Shown: piece after piece, positions 14,405 through 23,040 of the stretch
Layout: the number at the start of each line of letters is the position of its first letter
Numbering within the stretch: the stretch's first letter is position 1
From: Adlercreutzia sp910585575
GTDB taxonomy: Bacteria > Actinomycetota > Coriobacteriia > Coriobacteriales > Eggerthellaceae
Reading direction: 5' to 3' (one strand)
DNA: 64,000 bases
Assembly (NCBI RefSeq): GCF_951801035.1
Contig: NZ_CATOKT010000004.1
Translations under genes and position numbers: made by a program
The notes under the pieces: generated by a model
The model's input: the letters and a program-made list of their open reading frames with translations, nothing else
Told to the model about the DNA's origin: nothing
Database searches by the model: none

Positions 14405-17257
14405 TTACTTGAACAGCTTGCGGAAGAAGCGCGTGAGGAAATTTCCCCGCGGCTTCTCGCCCACTACCTCGGCCGGCACCAACTGGCTGGTAGCGGCGGC
14501 GGCCGGAGCCGCGGGGTCAACCACCTGGGCAGCCGGGGCTTCGGCCTGGGGCGCCGCAACCGGGGCCTCGCTCGGGGCTTCCGTCGGCGCTGCAGGGGCC
14601 ACAGGGGCAGCTGCGTCAGGCGCCGTCGGAGCATCGTCTCCCATGCGCGACGATACCTCGCCAGCCGCTTCGGCCGACGCCTCAGCACCGGCCGCCGGCG
14701 TTACCCCACTAGCCGCCTCCACCACAGCCGGCGCCGCTGCCCCCTCGGCGACCGCCCGCGCCTGGGCGGCGTCCATCTGGGCACGCTCGGCCACGGCGTC
14801 CACGGGGCGGTCATCCCGCACCATGCCGCGCGCCACCGACTCCTGCACCGAGGCCGCCGTAGCTGTAGCCGCTTCGGCCAGGGCCGCAGCGGCGTTGCGC
14901 TCGGCCTCGTCGCGCTCGGCGTGGGCCGCTGGCTCGTGGGCCACGTACTCGGACTCCTCCTCGGTGACCCGGCCGGCCGCCTCATCGGCGTCTACCACGC
15001 CCAAGGGGAACACCACATGAGCGGCAGGACCGTTGGCCTCGCGGCGCGCCGCCAGCTCGGCGGCGGCCAGGTGCATGCGCTGAGCCTCGGCGATGAGGTA
15101 CTTCTGGGAGTCGAACAGCTCCACCTCGCCGTCGGCATCACGCTCGGCAAAGAAGCCCAGGGGCGTGTAGGAGCCATCGGCCAGAAGCTCGCGCAGCTTC
15201 GCCGTATCCGAGAAGCAGATGTCCAGATAGCCCAGCACCTGCTCGCGCAGGGTGTCGTTCAAGATAGGCCAGGCAATCTCAATGCGCTTGTCCATATTGC
15301 GCGTCATCAGGTCGGCACTGGACAGGTAGATCTTGCAGTGCTCTCGATCGCCGAACCCGTAGACGCGGCTGTGCTCCAGCAGCTGCCCCACAATGGACAC
15401 CTCGCGCACGTTGTCGGTATAGCCCTCCACGCCGGGCAGCAGGCAGGAAATGCCGCGCACGAACAGGTGCGTAGGCACGCCGGCCTGGGACGCCTCGACA
15501 ATCTTCTCGATAACTTCCTTGTCGGTGATGGAGTTCGTCTTGAAGAACAGGCCGCAGGACTCGCCGCGTTTCGCCCGGGCAATTTGCTCGTCGATGTTCT
15601 TCATGATGTTCTGCTTGATCATGAGCGGCGCCACCCAGAGGATGTCGTAATTGTCCGAGGTGTTCTCCAGCGCCATGTTGCGGAAGAAGTCGGCGGCGTC
15701 GGTGCCGATGGTGGGATCGGTGGTAATGAACGAGAAGTCGGTGTAGAGCTTGGCCGTCTTCTCGTTGTAGTTGCCCGTGCCCAGCTGGGTGATGTGCTGG
15801 AGGCCCTGGGGCGTCTGGCGCGTGATGGTGCAGATCTTCGAGTGCACCTTGAAATCGCGGAAGCCGTAGATGACGTGGCAGCCGGCCTGCTCGAAGCGCT
15901 GGGACCACTCGATGTTGTTGGACTCGTCGAAGCGGGCACGCAACTCGAAGAGCGCTGTTACCTCTTTGCCGTTCTCCGCCGCAGCAATCAGCGCCTCGGC
16001 CAAACGCGACTGGCTGGCCAGGCGATAAAGGGTGATCTTGATGGAGATGACCGACGGATCGAAGGCGGCCTCGTGCAGCAGCTGCACGAAGGCGTCCATG
16101 GACTGGTAGGGGTAAGACAGCAGCACCTCGCGCTCGGACACCTGCTCGATGATGGAGCGGCCGCGCTCCAAGCAGGCCGGCCACTGGGGCGTGAAGGGTG
16201 CCTGGGTGAGGCCCGCGCGCTTGGCGGCAGGTAGGCGCGAAGCCAGGCCCCAGGTGTAGCCCATGTTCAGCGGCACGCTGGTGACGAAAATCTGATGCTC
16301 CTGCAGCTCCAGCTTCTCCAGCAGCAGCGACTTCACCGTGCGAGACAGCGGGCGCTCGCTTTCCAGGCGGACTGGCGCCAGGCGGCTGCGCTTCTTCAGG
16401 ATGCGCTTCATGTGCTCGCGGTAGTCCTCGCCCTGCTCCTCGGCGCCTTCGGTGGCGTCCAGGTCGGCGTTGCGCGTGACGCAGATGACGTTGGTGTGCT
16501 TCACCGTGTACATCGAGAAGATTTCAGCGGCGAACATCTCGATAGCATGCTCGACCAACATGAACGTAAGACCATCGCCGGGCAGCGCGATAACGCGGTC
16601 GGTCTGACGCGGCAGCGGAATGATGCCCAGGGTAACCCCGGCGGCGCCCATGTTCTTGGCCGCCTTGGCCTCGGCCTTGTCGCGGGCCTTCTCCTCCTTG
16701 GACTTCTTTCCCTTTTGGGCCTGCTCGTCCAGGCGCACCACGATGTAGAGCCCCCCGTTCTCCAAGTGTGGGAAGGGATGGCGCGTGTTGATGATCTGCG
16801 GCGAGAGGAACGGCAGCACGTTCGATTCCATATGGGCACGCAGGTAGGTGCGCTGCTCGTCGCTCAAGTCGTCCTTGCGCACGCTGCGGATGCCCTCGTC
16901 GGCCAGCAGGCCACGCAGGTTCTGGTAGGTTTCCTCGTAGTAGGGATACAGCTCGTGGCAGCGCGTGTAGATGGCGTCGAGCTGCTGAGCCGGCGTCATG
17001 CCGGACTTCGGGTCGATGATGGACTTCTTCAGCAGCGAGAGGTCGGTCAGCGAGCCGACGCGCACCATAAAGAACTCCTGCAGGTTGCTCCAGAAGATGG
17101 AGATGAAGTTCAAGCGCTCCAGCAACGGCACCGTGGGGTCGGCACCTTGGTCAAGGACGCGCTTGTTGAAGTCGAGCCAGGACAGCTCGCGATTTTGCAT
17201 ATACGGGGGCTTCTCGATCGTCGTGGCCGTCAAGTCCTTCGATGCTTGTTGATTCAT
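14405..17257 (-). CDS. ppk1: Polyphosphate kinase 1 with long C-terminal extension
   Basis: The first roughly 735 residues of this 950-residue protein follow PPK1, which makes polyphosphate from ATP at the membrane. Evidence includes the N-terminal NRELSWLDFNKRVL, the phosphorylated histidine in FKVHSKICTITR (His472), the second histidine in REHCKIYLSSADLMTRN (His640), and the segments QLGTGNYNEKTAKLYTD and LFELRARFDESNNIEWS. A charged Lys/Glu insert lies near residues 180-205. The last 215 residues are Ala/Pro/Glu-rich and apparently disordered. They end in a basic amphipathic FLTRFFRKLFK, which could touch the membrane. Typical PPK1 is about 690-720 residues. The start has GGGAGG 4-5 nt upstream. 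pap follows on the same strand. Confidence 0.95.
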   Translation of the reverse strand: MNQQASKDLTATTIEKPPYMQNRELSWLDFNKRVLDQGADPTVPLLERLNFISIFWSNLQEFFMVRVGSLTDLSLLKKSIIDPKSGMTPAQQLDAIYTRCHELYPYYEETYQNLRGLLADEGIRSVRKDDLSDEQRTYLRAHMESNVLPFLSPQIINTRHPFPHLENGGLYIVVRLDEQAQKGKKSKEEKARDKAEAKAAKNMGAAGVTLGIIPLPRQTDRVIALPGDGLTFMLVEHAIEMFAAEIFSMYTVKHTNVICVTRNADLDATEGAEEQGEDYREHMKRILKKRSRLAPVRLESERPLSRTVKSLLLEKLELQEHQIFVTSVPLNMGYTWGLASRLPAAKRAGLTQAPFTPQWPACLERGRSIIEQVSEREVLLSYPYQSMDAFVQLLHEAAFDPSVISIKITLYRLASQSRLAEALIAAAENGKEVTALFELRARFDESNNIEWSQRFEQAGCHVIYGFRDFKVHSKICTITRQTPQGLQHITQLGTGNYNEKTAKLYTDFSFITTDPTIGTDAADFFRNMALENTSDNYDILWVAPLMIKQNIMKNIDEQIARAKRGESCGLFFKTNSITDKEVIEKIVEASQAGVPTHLFVRGISCLLPGVEGYTDNVREVSIVGQLLEHSRVYGFGDREHCKIYLSSADLMTRNMDKRIEIAWPILNDTLREQVLGYLDICFSDTAKLRELLADGSYTPLGFFAERDADGEVELFDSQKYLIAEAQRMHLAAAELAARREANGPAAHVVFPLGVVDADEAAGRVTEEESEYVAHEPAAHAERDEAERNAAAALAEAATATAASVQESVARGMVRDDRPVDAVAERAQMDAAQARAVAEGAAAPAVVEAASGVTPAAGAEASAEAAGEVSSRMGDDAPTAPDAAAPVAPAAPTEAPSEAPVAAPQAEAPAAQVVDPAAPAAAATSQLVPAEVVGEKPRGNFLTRFFRKLFK

Positions 17258-17409
17258 TCTTCCTCCCTGAGTAAAGCGACCTTTCTAGTCTACCACTTGC
17301 CGCCAAAAACAGCCGAAAATGTGTCAGCTTTGTTACGGTAAGTTGACAAGACAGCAAAACCGTATCTGATCGTTTTACTCAGGATTGAGCAAGTCCCCTT
17401 CAACAGCGG

Positions 17410-17739
17410 CTATCCCGCCTCGTTTCCGCTTACCAACTTAAGGCCAATGATGCAGCCGACCAGACCGGCAATAAGCAGAATGCGCGGCCAATTGGCCGGC
17501 TCAGCGCCCGAAACCATGCCGTAGACAACCGTCAGCGCTGCGCCGATGCCCACCCAGACGGCATAAGCGGTACCGGTGGGCAGCGTCTTCACCGCATACG
17601 ACAGCCCCAGCATGGACAACACCAGCGCCACCGCAAACACCACCGTGGGCACCGCGTGGGAGAAGCCCTCCGACTTCCCCAACGCGATAGCCCACACCGA
17701 TTCCATGACCCCCGAGGCTACTAAAACGAGCCAATTCAC
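17410..17739 (-). CDS. SMR-family exporter, SugE/Gdx-like
   Basis: The 109-residue protein has four hydrophobic helices and the SugE/Gdx pattern. It starts VNWLVLVASGVMESVWAIAL, with the essential membrane glutamate at residue 13 exactly as in Gdx proteins, followed by LPTGTAYAVWVGIGAALTV and ending LVGCIIGLKLVSG. Gdx members exchange guanidinium for protons, whereas other SMR proteins export quaternary ammonium compounds. The motif set favours the Gdx side. The start is GTG at 17739, 7 nt after the upstream stop, with translational coupling likely because only a weak ribosome site is seen. The pairing with a B3/B4-domain gene is not explained. Confidence 0.85.
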   Translation of the reverse strand: MNWLVLVASGVMESVWAIALGKSEGFSHAVPTVVFAVALVLSMLGLSYAVKTLPTGTAYAVWVGIGAALTVVYGMVSGAEPANWPRILLIAGLVGCIIGLKLVSGNEAG

Positions 17740-17746
17740 GACGAGC

Positions 17747-18472
17747 CTACTCGTCGATGACCATGGTGGGGTTCTCGCGGGTGATGATCTGCTTGGCGAA
17801 AATGTCGGCGCCCAAATAGCGCTGCACCATATCGGACAGCTGATCGGTGGCGGCGGCCAGATCAGCGGCACGGGCCGGATCCACCGACTCGATGATAAGG
17901 AAGGCCTTGCTCGAGTCATCGGTGAGCGCCGTGCGCACGCCATCGCGCCAGTTCCAGCAACGGCAGATGGCGCCGGCGTTGTCGCGGTAGCACAGCTCCC
18001 CCTCCAGCGTGGGCGACTCCTCCTCGTCGCCCAGAGCCAGGAAGCTGTCGCCGCCCTCGGTGATGCCCAGGCGAATGTCGCCGTCCATGGCATCGATATC
18101 CTCGCCGCCCACGGGCAGCGCGTAGGTAAGCGACACGGTGTTGTAGATGTCCACCGACGGCGTGATGGCCCCCACGGGGTTGCCCTTTAGCACGCGCTTG
18201 AGCAGGTTCTCGATGGAGCAGCGGGCGCCCTTCTTCGTCTTGAACTGCTGATAGGCCTCGCGCCAGACGGCCACCACCTCGTTCTGCGAGATGGTGTTGC
18301 TCTCCAGGTGCTGATCGGCCTTGCCGTTAGCCTCGGCGAGGGCCTTGGCAATAGCGGCGGCGTCCTCGGCGGTCACCTCGGCTTCCGGCTTCATGTTGTG
18401 GGCCACCACAATGCCGATCTGCGCCTCGGGGAACAACTCCCAGAACGACTCCTCGGTTACAAACTGCTTCAT
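17747..18472 (-). CDS. B3/B4 tRNA-binding-domain protein
   Basis: The 241-residue protein has the stand-alone B3/B4 domain found in the beta subunit of phenylalanyl-tRNA synthetase. Visible pieces are ARCSIENLLKRVLKGN, PVGAITPSVDIYNTVSL and GELCYRDNAGAICRCWNWRDG. Free-standing B3/B4 proteins are thought to edit mischarged tRNA or related aminoacyl species, but the substrate of this branch is unknown. GGAGACTGAGCC precedes the ATG. A strong hairpin with a U-tract lies 50-110 nt upstream. It is either the terminator of the reductase operon or a leader element controlling this gene and the exporter. Confidence 0.8.
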   Translation of the reverse strand: MKQFVTEESFWELFPEAQIGIVVAHNMKPEAEVTAEDAAAIAKALAEANGKADQHLESNTISQNEVVAVWREAYQQFKTKKGARCSIENLLKRVLKGNPVGAITPSVDIYNTVSLTYALPVGGEDIDAMDGDIRLGITEGGDSFLALGDEEESPTLEGELCYRDNAGAICRCWNWRDGVRTALTDDSSKAFLIIESVDPARAADLAAATDQLSDMVQRYLGADIFAKQIITRENPTMVIDE

Positions 18473-18520
18473 GGCTCAGTCTCCTTTCTTGCCAGCCTGC
18501 GCTGAACCCTTGCGCATTAA

Positions 18521-18604
18521 ACAAAAAGCGCCCAGGGGGCGGACATCTTCAAAGGCCTAACGATGTCCATCCTCTGAGCGCTTAACGCCTACCCGGCGGC
18601 AGGC
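18521..18604 (-). terminator. Two-hairpin terminator or attenuator before the B3/B4 gene
   Basis: Read on the minus strand, a perfect 7-bp hairpin (GCCTGCC-GCCG-GGTAGGC, 18604-18587) is followed by a 21-bp imperfect stem (18582-18527). That stem has a 14-nt loop containing TTAGGCCTTTGAA and ends in TTTTTGTTT. It begins 19 nt after the TorD-like stop, so it can serve as the reductase operon's terminator. The length of the stem and the extra upstream hairpin also suit a regulated leader of the downstream B3/B4-exporter pair. Confidence 0.7.
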
Positions 18605-18622
18605 TATGTATTCAAGCTGGGA

Positions 18623-19348
18623 CTATGATAGCACACCAGCCGACACGAGCTCGTCAAGCAGTGTTAAATCAGCCTGGTAAAAGTCACGAGCGAAGGCGGC
18701 AACGGCACCGTAAAACGCCCCTGCTTGATCGGCCAGAGGGCTCGGCTCCTCGGCGGTCGCCTTGGCAACTTCCTCGGAAAAGGCCGCAGCGAAGTCATCA
18801 GCCCAGCGTGCAAGGTGCTCCTTCAGGAATTCGCGGGATGCCGCTAGTGCTTCTTCGCACGCGGCAGCATCCTCGGCCCTGAATGACTCTTGGGCGCGAG
18901 CTGCCAGCTTCGCCATGAAGTCGCACTCGGTAGCCACGTGGTCGTCGGGCTCGGCTCCTTTGTTGCGCGCCGCAAAACCAGCCCGGGCATAGGCTTCGCG
19001 CACCGCCAAGGTCGACGGCTGCATGATCAGGCGGTCGGTCCCAACATAGACCGACTCCCAGGGGGCTACCCGCGTGCCAATACCGATGAAGCACCAGTTG
19101 AACGAGCGCTGGCTCTCTGCCAATCCCTGCTGTTGGGCCACCGCTGCTACCGCAGCATGGCCGCGGACAAGCGTCATGGCCTCGTCATCGAGCAAGGGGA
19201 GCACCTCGTCCCAATCGGAGGCGACCAACGCCTGAAGCGCGGCCTCGTCGAGCGGATCGGCCCACAGGCGCGCCAGCAGTGCATATACCGCGGCGCGGCC
19301 ACTCAGCAGAGCCGCCACGGCCTCGCGCTGTGCCTTCTTCTCTTCCAT
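18623..19348 (-). CDS. TorD/DmsD-family redox enzyme chaperone
   Basis: The 241-residue all-helical protein matches the TorD family. It has YALLARLWADPLDEAAL near the N-terminus, SVYVGTDRLIMQPSTLAVREAYARAG in the middle, and the family signature EPDDHVATECDFMAKLA, then helices ending FYQADLTLLDEL. Such chaperones bind the Tat signal of a molybdoenzyme and hold it until cofactor insertion. The partner is surely the DmsA-like protein encoded two genes upstream. The ATG at 19348 is preferred over an in-frame ATG farther upstream because GAGGAAGGA lies about 10 nt before it and the family alignment begins here. Confidence 0.87.
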   Translation of the reverse strand: MEEKKAQREAVAALLSGRAAVYALLARLWADPLDEAALQALVASDWDEVLPLLDDEAMTLVRGHAAVAAVAQQQGLAESQRSFNWCFIGIGTRVAPWESVYVGTDRLIMQPSTLAVREAYARAGFAARNKGAEPDDHVATECDFMAKLAARAQESFRAEDAAACEEALAASREFLKEHLARWADDFAAAFSEEVAKATAEEPSPLADQAGAFYGAVAAFARDFYQADLTLLDELVSAGVLS

Positions 19349-19489
19349 GGCCCCTGTTCCTTCCTCTCTCAAAACCTCTTCCGACCCATGCCTCTCAGTC
19401 CTCGGCTCGTGCATGCATCGGCACACCCCTTCGAAAAGCGCGCCCGCGACGCCAGGGAGGGAGAAGCGTCGCGGGCGCATGAGAAATAG

Positions 19490-20065
19490 TTACACGAGAA
19501 CGCTGAACCAGTCCTCTTCCAGCGCTGCCGGCTTCGGGTCGATGGCCAGCGACGGCTTCGTATCCGGCGTAGGCAGCACGGCAATCTTGTCGACGGCATC
19601 GGGATGGGCCGCGCGCAGCTCGTCCACATCGCCAAACTCCAAGGCGCGCATGGGGCAGGCCGCCACGCACTGGTTCTCCTCGCCGTTCTTGCGCAGGCTC
19701 AGGCAGGCGTCGCACTTGCCCACGATCTTCAGCTCGGGGCGATATTGCGGCACCTCGTAGGGACAGGACTTCACGCAGGTCTCGCAGCCGATGCACACCT
19801 CGTCATCGTGCTGGGTGGTGCCGTCCTCCTCGTCAATGTACATGGCGCCGGTGGGGCAGTTGGCCACGCAGGCAGGGCTCTCGCAGTGGTTGCAGGTGTG
19901 GGTCAGGTGGTACAGCAGCGACGTGGGAAACTCGCCAGTCTCAAAGCTGTCCACTTTGCGGTAGATCGTGCCGATGGGCAGATCGTTCTTGTCCTTGCAG
20001 GCCACCTGGCAGGTGCGGCACCCGACGCAGGCGTCCATGTTGAAATAAAATCCCTTGTGGGCCAT
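19490..20065 (-). CDS. DmsB-type four-cluster iron-sulfur subunit
   Basis: The 191-residue ferredoxin-like protein carries the four-cluster arrangement of DmsB/NrfC proteins. Cysteine groups are CVGCRTCQVAC, CNHCESPACVANCP, CIGCETCVKSCP and CDACLSLRKNGEENQCVAACP. It passes electrons to or from the molybdopterin subunit encoded 3 nt upstream. There is no signal peptide, as usual for a subunit that rides on a Tat partner. No DmsC-like membrane anchor follows. The next gene is the TorD chaperone. Confidence 0.93.
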   Translation of the reverse strand: MAHKGFYFNMDACVGCRTCQVACKDKNDLPIGTIYRKVDSFETGEFPTSLLYHLTHTCNHCESPACVANCPTGAMYIDEEDGTTQHDDEVCIGCETCVKSCPYEVPQYRPELKIVGKCDACLSLRKNGEENQCVAACPMRALEFGDVDELRAAHPDAVDKIAVLPTPDTKPSLAIDPKPAALEEDWFSVLV

Positions 20066-20068
20066 GGC

Positions 20069-22711
20069 TTACTCACCATCCTCTTCGAAGAAAACAACGG
20101 GGGCCTTCTCCACGTCGTCCACGATGTCGCCGGTGTACTTCTCCACCTTGGCGATAACACTGTTGTAGCCCGACGTGCCCTGACCGGTTACGACACCGCC
20201 GGTCAGCGTGTTGGAGGCGCCGCCGATATCGGCCTGGGCCGCCTCGTCGTACTCGTACCAACCGCCCCACGGCACTACCAGGGTGCCGGGCATCTGGCGA
20301 GAGGTAACCGACACCTTGCGCACAATCGCGCCGGTGGGGCTCGTCACCTTCACGGCATCGCCGGTCTGGATGCCCAGCTCCTTGGCGTCGGCCGCGGCCA
20401 TGATGACGGGGTTCTTGATGGTCTCGCGCAGCTGCGGCACGTTGTCCATGGTGGAAGCCACGTCGCGCAGAGTCTTCAGGCAGAACACCTGGAAGGGGTA
20501 CTCGCCTTTCTCGCCCTTCTCGAAGTCGGAGAAGGTGGCCTCGTAGCCCATGGCCTTTTCCTTGTAGACGCACAGCGGGTCCACCTCGCCGTAGCCCATA
20601 GCCGACAGCGTCTCGCCCATCTTCTGCGAGTAGATCTCGAACTTGCCGCTCTCGGAATTCTCGGAGGGATTGGCCTCGGGGTCCTCGCGGAACGCCTTGA
20701 AGGGAATGTGGGTGTAGGCATCACCGTCGGTGCGATGCACGGTCACCACGCCGGTCTCCCAGAACTCCTTCAGGGCAACCTGACCCTCCTGCGGAGTGCC
20801 TTCAACGCCCCACTCAGCGATGTCGTCCTCGGTAATAGTGACCAGCGGAATGGGGGTCACGCCGTCGGCCGGATCGAACACGGTGGAGCCGGCGATCTGG
20901 TTGAACAGCTGCTGCTTCTCGCTGCCGCAGTAGAAGTCCTCCTCCTTGAAGCCGAACAGCGGGGCCAGGCCGCGCACCACGTCCTGATCGCTGCGGGCCT
21001 CGTAGAGCGGATCGCACACCGGCTGAGCCAGCGTAATAGTGTCGCGACCGCCGTCGGCCGAGATGCGGCCAGCGCGCTCCCACGGCGTAGTAACGGGCAG
21101 CACGATATCAGCGTAGATGGAAGGCGGGTTCGGCGCCCAAGCATGGGCCACCACGAAATCGACCTTGCGGAACACCTCGATGCCCTTGTCGATATTCTCG
21201 TTGGAACCCAGCCAGCCAATGCCCGTGGCATAGATGACGTGGATATCGCAGGAGCGCTTCTCGGCGATGGGGTTCAGGTTGTCGAAACCGTAGCCGGGCA
21301 TGCGGCCGTTGAAGGTGTACTCGCCTTTGAGAATCGACTCCCACAGCTCGCCAGTATTGATGCACTCGTCCAGGGCATTCTCGATATCGGGGTTGCCCGA
21401 ACCGCCCGTCGAGAAGAGACGCTCGCCGCCGTCGCAGGTCATGGCGTCGCAGCTGATGCCGCACATGTGGCCCTCTTTGCCGAAGTGGCCGGTCATGGAG
21501 CCGAGGGTCATGAACATCTGGGAAAGATGGTCAGTGTCGTGGCGACGGGACGGCGCCCAAGAGGTAACGATGGACACGCGCTTCTCGGGCTTCAGCTCAT
21601 AAGCCAGGTCATGAATCTGCTCTGGCGACACGCCGCACAGCTTCGAGGCCCACTCGGGCGTCTTCGGCGTCTTGTCGTAGGTGCCCAACACGTAATCCTT
21701 GAAGTTGCGCTTCGGATCGGCGCCCTCGGGCATGGAGTCAGCGTCGAAGCCGATGGTGCAGCGGGACAGGAAGTCCCAGTCGATAAGCGGGTTGGAATCC
21801 GGATCGTCCTCGGTAATGAGCACGTAGGCCAGGCCCAGGATCAGGGCATCATCCTGACCAGGATAAATAGGAATCCACTCAGCGTTCAACATGGCGTAGG
21901 AATCGTTATAGCGCGGATCGACGGCGATGAACTTCGCACCGCCCTGCTTCACCTGCTCCCAATACCAGGACTGAGTTCCGCAGCCCGACCATGCCGGATT
22001 TACGCCGAACATAACCACCGTCTCGGCCTTGGCCATGGAAAGACGATCCGACGAGCAGATCTTTCCGTGATGGTGGTAGCCGTTGAAACGGGTGCTCAGC
22101 GAATAGGAGCCGAATGAATGCGTGGACCAGTAGGTGGTGTAGCCGCCCAGCTTGTTCAGCAGGCCCGTCACCTCACCGTGGGCCAGAATGGAGGCGGGAC
22201 CGTAGGTGTCGATGGCCTTCTGCAGCTGATCGTGGATGATCTGCAGGGCCTCGTCCCAGCTGATGCGCTCCCATTCGTCCTTGCCGCGCATCTCGCCGTT
22301 GGGCGCATCGGGGCTCCAGCCCTTGCGCTTCATCGGGTACTTGATGCGGTCGGCCGAGAACACGTGCTTGCGCTGCGAGCGCCCGCGCAGACAGCCGCGG
22401 CGCTGGGGATGCTCCACGCTGTCCTCGTGGGAATCGTCAGACTTCTGGCGCAGCACAATGCCGTCCTTCACCAAACCCATGTTGCGGCAGGCGGCGGTAC
22501 CGCAGCCCAGCCAGCAGGACACGGGGATCCAGGTAGCGCCTTCCTCGGGGTTTTGCTCCCCGGTCTCGGAAAGCTCGACGGCGTTCTCGCTCTTCGGAGC
22601 GCAGGCCGTCAGAGCCCCCGCCAAACCTGCGGCAGCCGTGGCCGCGGCGCTGGCCTTCACGAACCCGCGGCGGCTCATCGGCGCCTGGGCTGCTCGGTCA
22701 ATATAACCCAT
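20069..22711 (-). CDS. DMSO reductase-family molybdopterin oxidoreductase (DmsA-like), Tat-exported
   Basis: The 880-residue catalytic subunit has a twin-arginine signal (SRRGFVKA at 13-20) followed by a hydrophobic run and a lipobox-like LTAC (Cys37). A FeS motif CWLGCGTAAC then GCLRG comes next, followed by the molybdopterin fold (WERISWDEALQIIHDQL, VVMFGVNPAWSGCG, FIAVDPRYNDS) and a C-terminal MopB-type domain. The metal ligand is probably a serine in the HSFGSYS region, as in DMSO reductases, and no selenocysteine or cysteine is seen there. The acceptor cannot be told. ATG 22711 has GAGGAGG 7-8 nt upstream. The gene heads an A-B-chaperone operon and diverges from a two-component system that probably controls it. 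Confidence 0.92.
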   Translation of the reverse strand: MGYIDRAAQAPMSRRGFVKASAAATAAAGLAGALTACAPKSENAVELSETGEQNPEEGATWIPVSCWLGCGTAACRNMGLVKDGIVLRQKSDDSHEDSVEHPQRRGCLRGRSQRKHVFSADRIKYPMKRKGWSPDAPNGEMRGKDEWERISWDEALQIIHDQLQKAIDTYGPASILAHGEVTGLLNKLGGYTTYWSTHSFGSYSLSTRFNGYHHHGKICSSDRLSMAKAETVVMFGVNPAWSGCGTQSWYWEQVKQGGAKFIAVDPRYNDSYAMLNAEWIPIYPGQDDALILGLAYVLITEDDPDSNPLIDWDFLSRCTIGFDADSMPEGADPKRNFKDYVLGTYDKTPKTPEWASKLCGVSPEQIHDLAYELKPEKRVSIVTSWAPSRRHDTDHLSQMFMTLGSMTGHFGKEGHMCGISCDAMTCDGGERLFSTGGSGNPDIENALDECINTGELWESILKGEYTFNGRMPGYGFDNLNPIAEKRSCDIHVIYATGIGWLGSNENIDKGIEVFRKVDFVVAHAWAPNPPSIYADIVLPVTTPWERAGRISADGGRDTITLAQPVCDPLYEARSDQDVVRGLAPLFGFKEEDFYCGSEKQQLFNQIAGSTVFDPADGVTPIPLVTITEDDIAEWGVEGTPQEGQVALKEFWETGVVTVHRTDGDAYTHIPFKAFREDPEANPSENSESGKFEIYSQKMGETLSAMGYGEVDPLCVYKEKAMGYEATFSDFEKGEKGEYPFQVFCLKTLRDVASTMDNVPQLRETIKNPVIMAAADAKELGIQTGDAVKVTSPTGAIVRKVSVTSRQMPGTLVVPWGGWYEYDEAAQADIGGASNTLTGGVVTGQGTSGYNSVIAKVEKYTGDIVDDVEKAPVVFFEEDGE

Positions 22712-22741
22712 GGTTTTCCTCCTCGATCTCCCTCGCGGCAT

Positions 22742-23040
22742 GGTAGGCCATGCCCCTGTGCAGATGTCGCAGGGCGCGCCGTCACCATGGCTTTCCCAAA
22801 AGTTCCTCTTCTCTTGGGTAGAAACAGCGCACCTCGAACACTGACGAGATTACCGACGAGACGATGAAAGGGATATAAATCAAATCTCATATCTTTCTAA
22901 CAAAATATTGCTAAATTCTTACACGGCGGCATTTCCCCTGGTAAGTACCTTATATGACTCATTTACTTTTCGTCAATTACCTCTTTGGCTTTCTGCTTTT
23001 CATCGAGTAGACTTGACCCGTGGGGAAAGAGGGGAACACC
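22742..23040. promoter_or_regulatory. Divergent promoter region, reductase operon / two-component system
   Basis: This 300-bp stretch contains no gene. Its centre (22875-22980) is AT-rich. Toward the kinase, TTGGCT (22985-22990) and TAGACT (23008-23013) with a 17-nt spacer form a good promoter. Toward the reductase, TTGTTA and TTTATA about 18 nt apart (minus strand, near 22870-22905) are a weaker match. Response-regulator sites are expected here, but no clear repeat was found. Confidence 0.55.

Noticed and set aside
14294..16234. 646-codon plus-strand frame opposite ppk1
   Set aside because: Shadow frame of ppk1. The reverse strand carries both PPK1 catalytic histidines.
20069..22711. Possible selenocysteine or cysteine ligand in the molybdopterin subunit
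   Set aside because: No in-frame TGA occurs and the region around the expected ligand is serine-rich, as in DMSO reductases.
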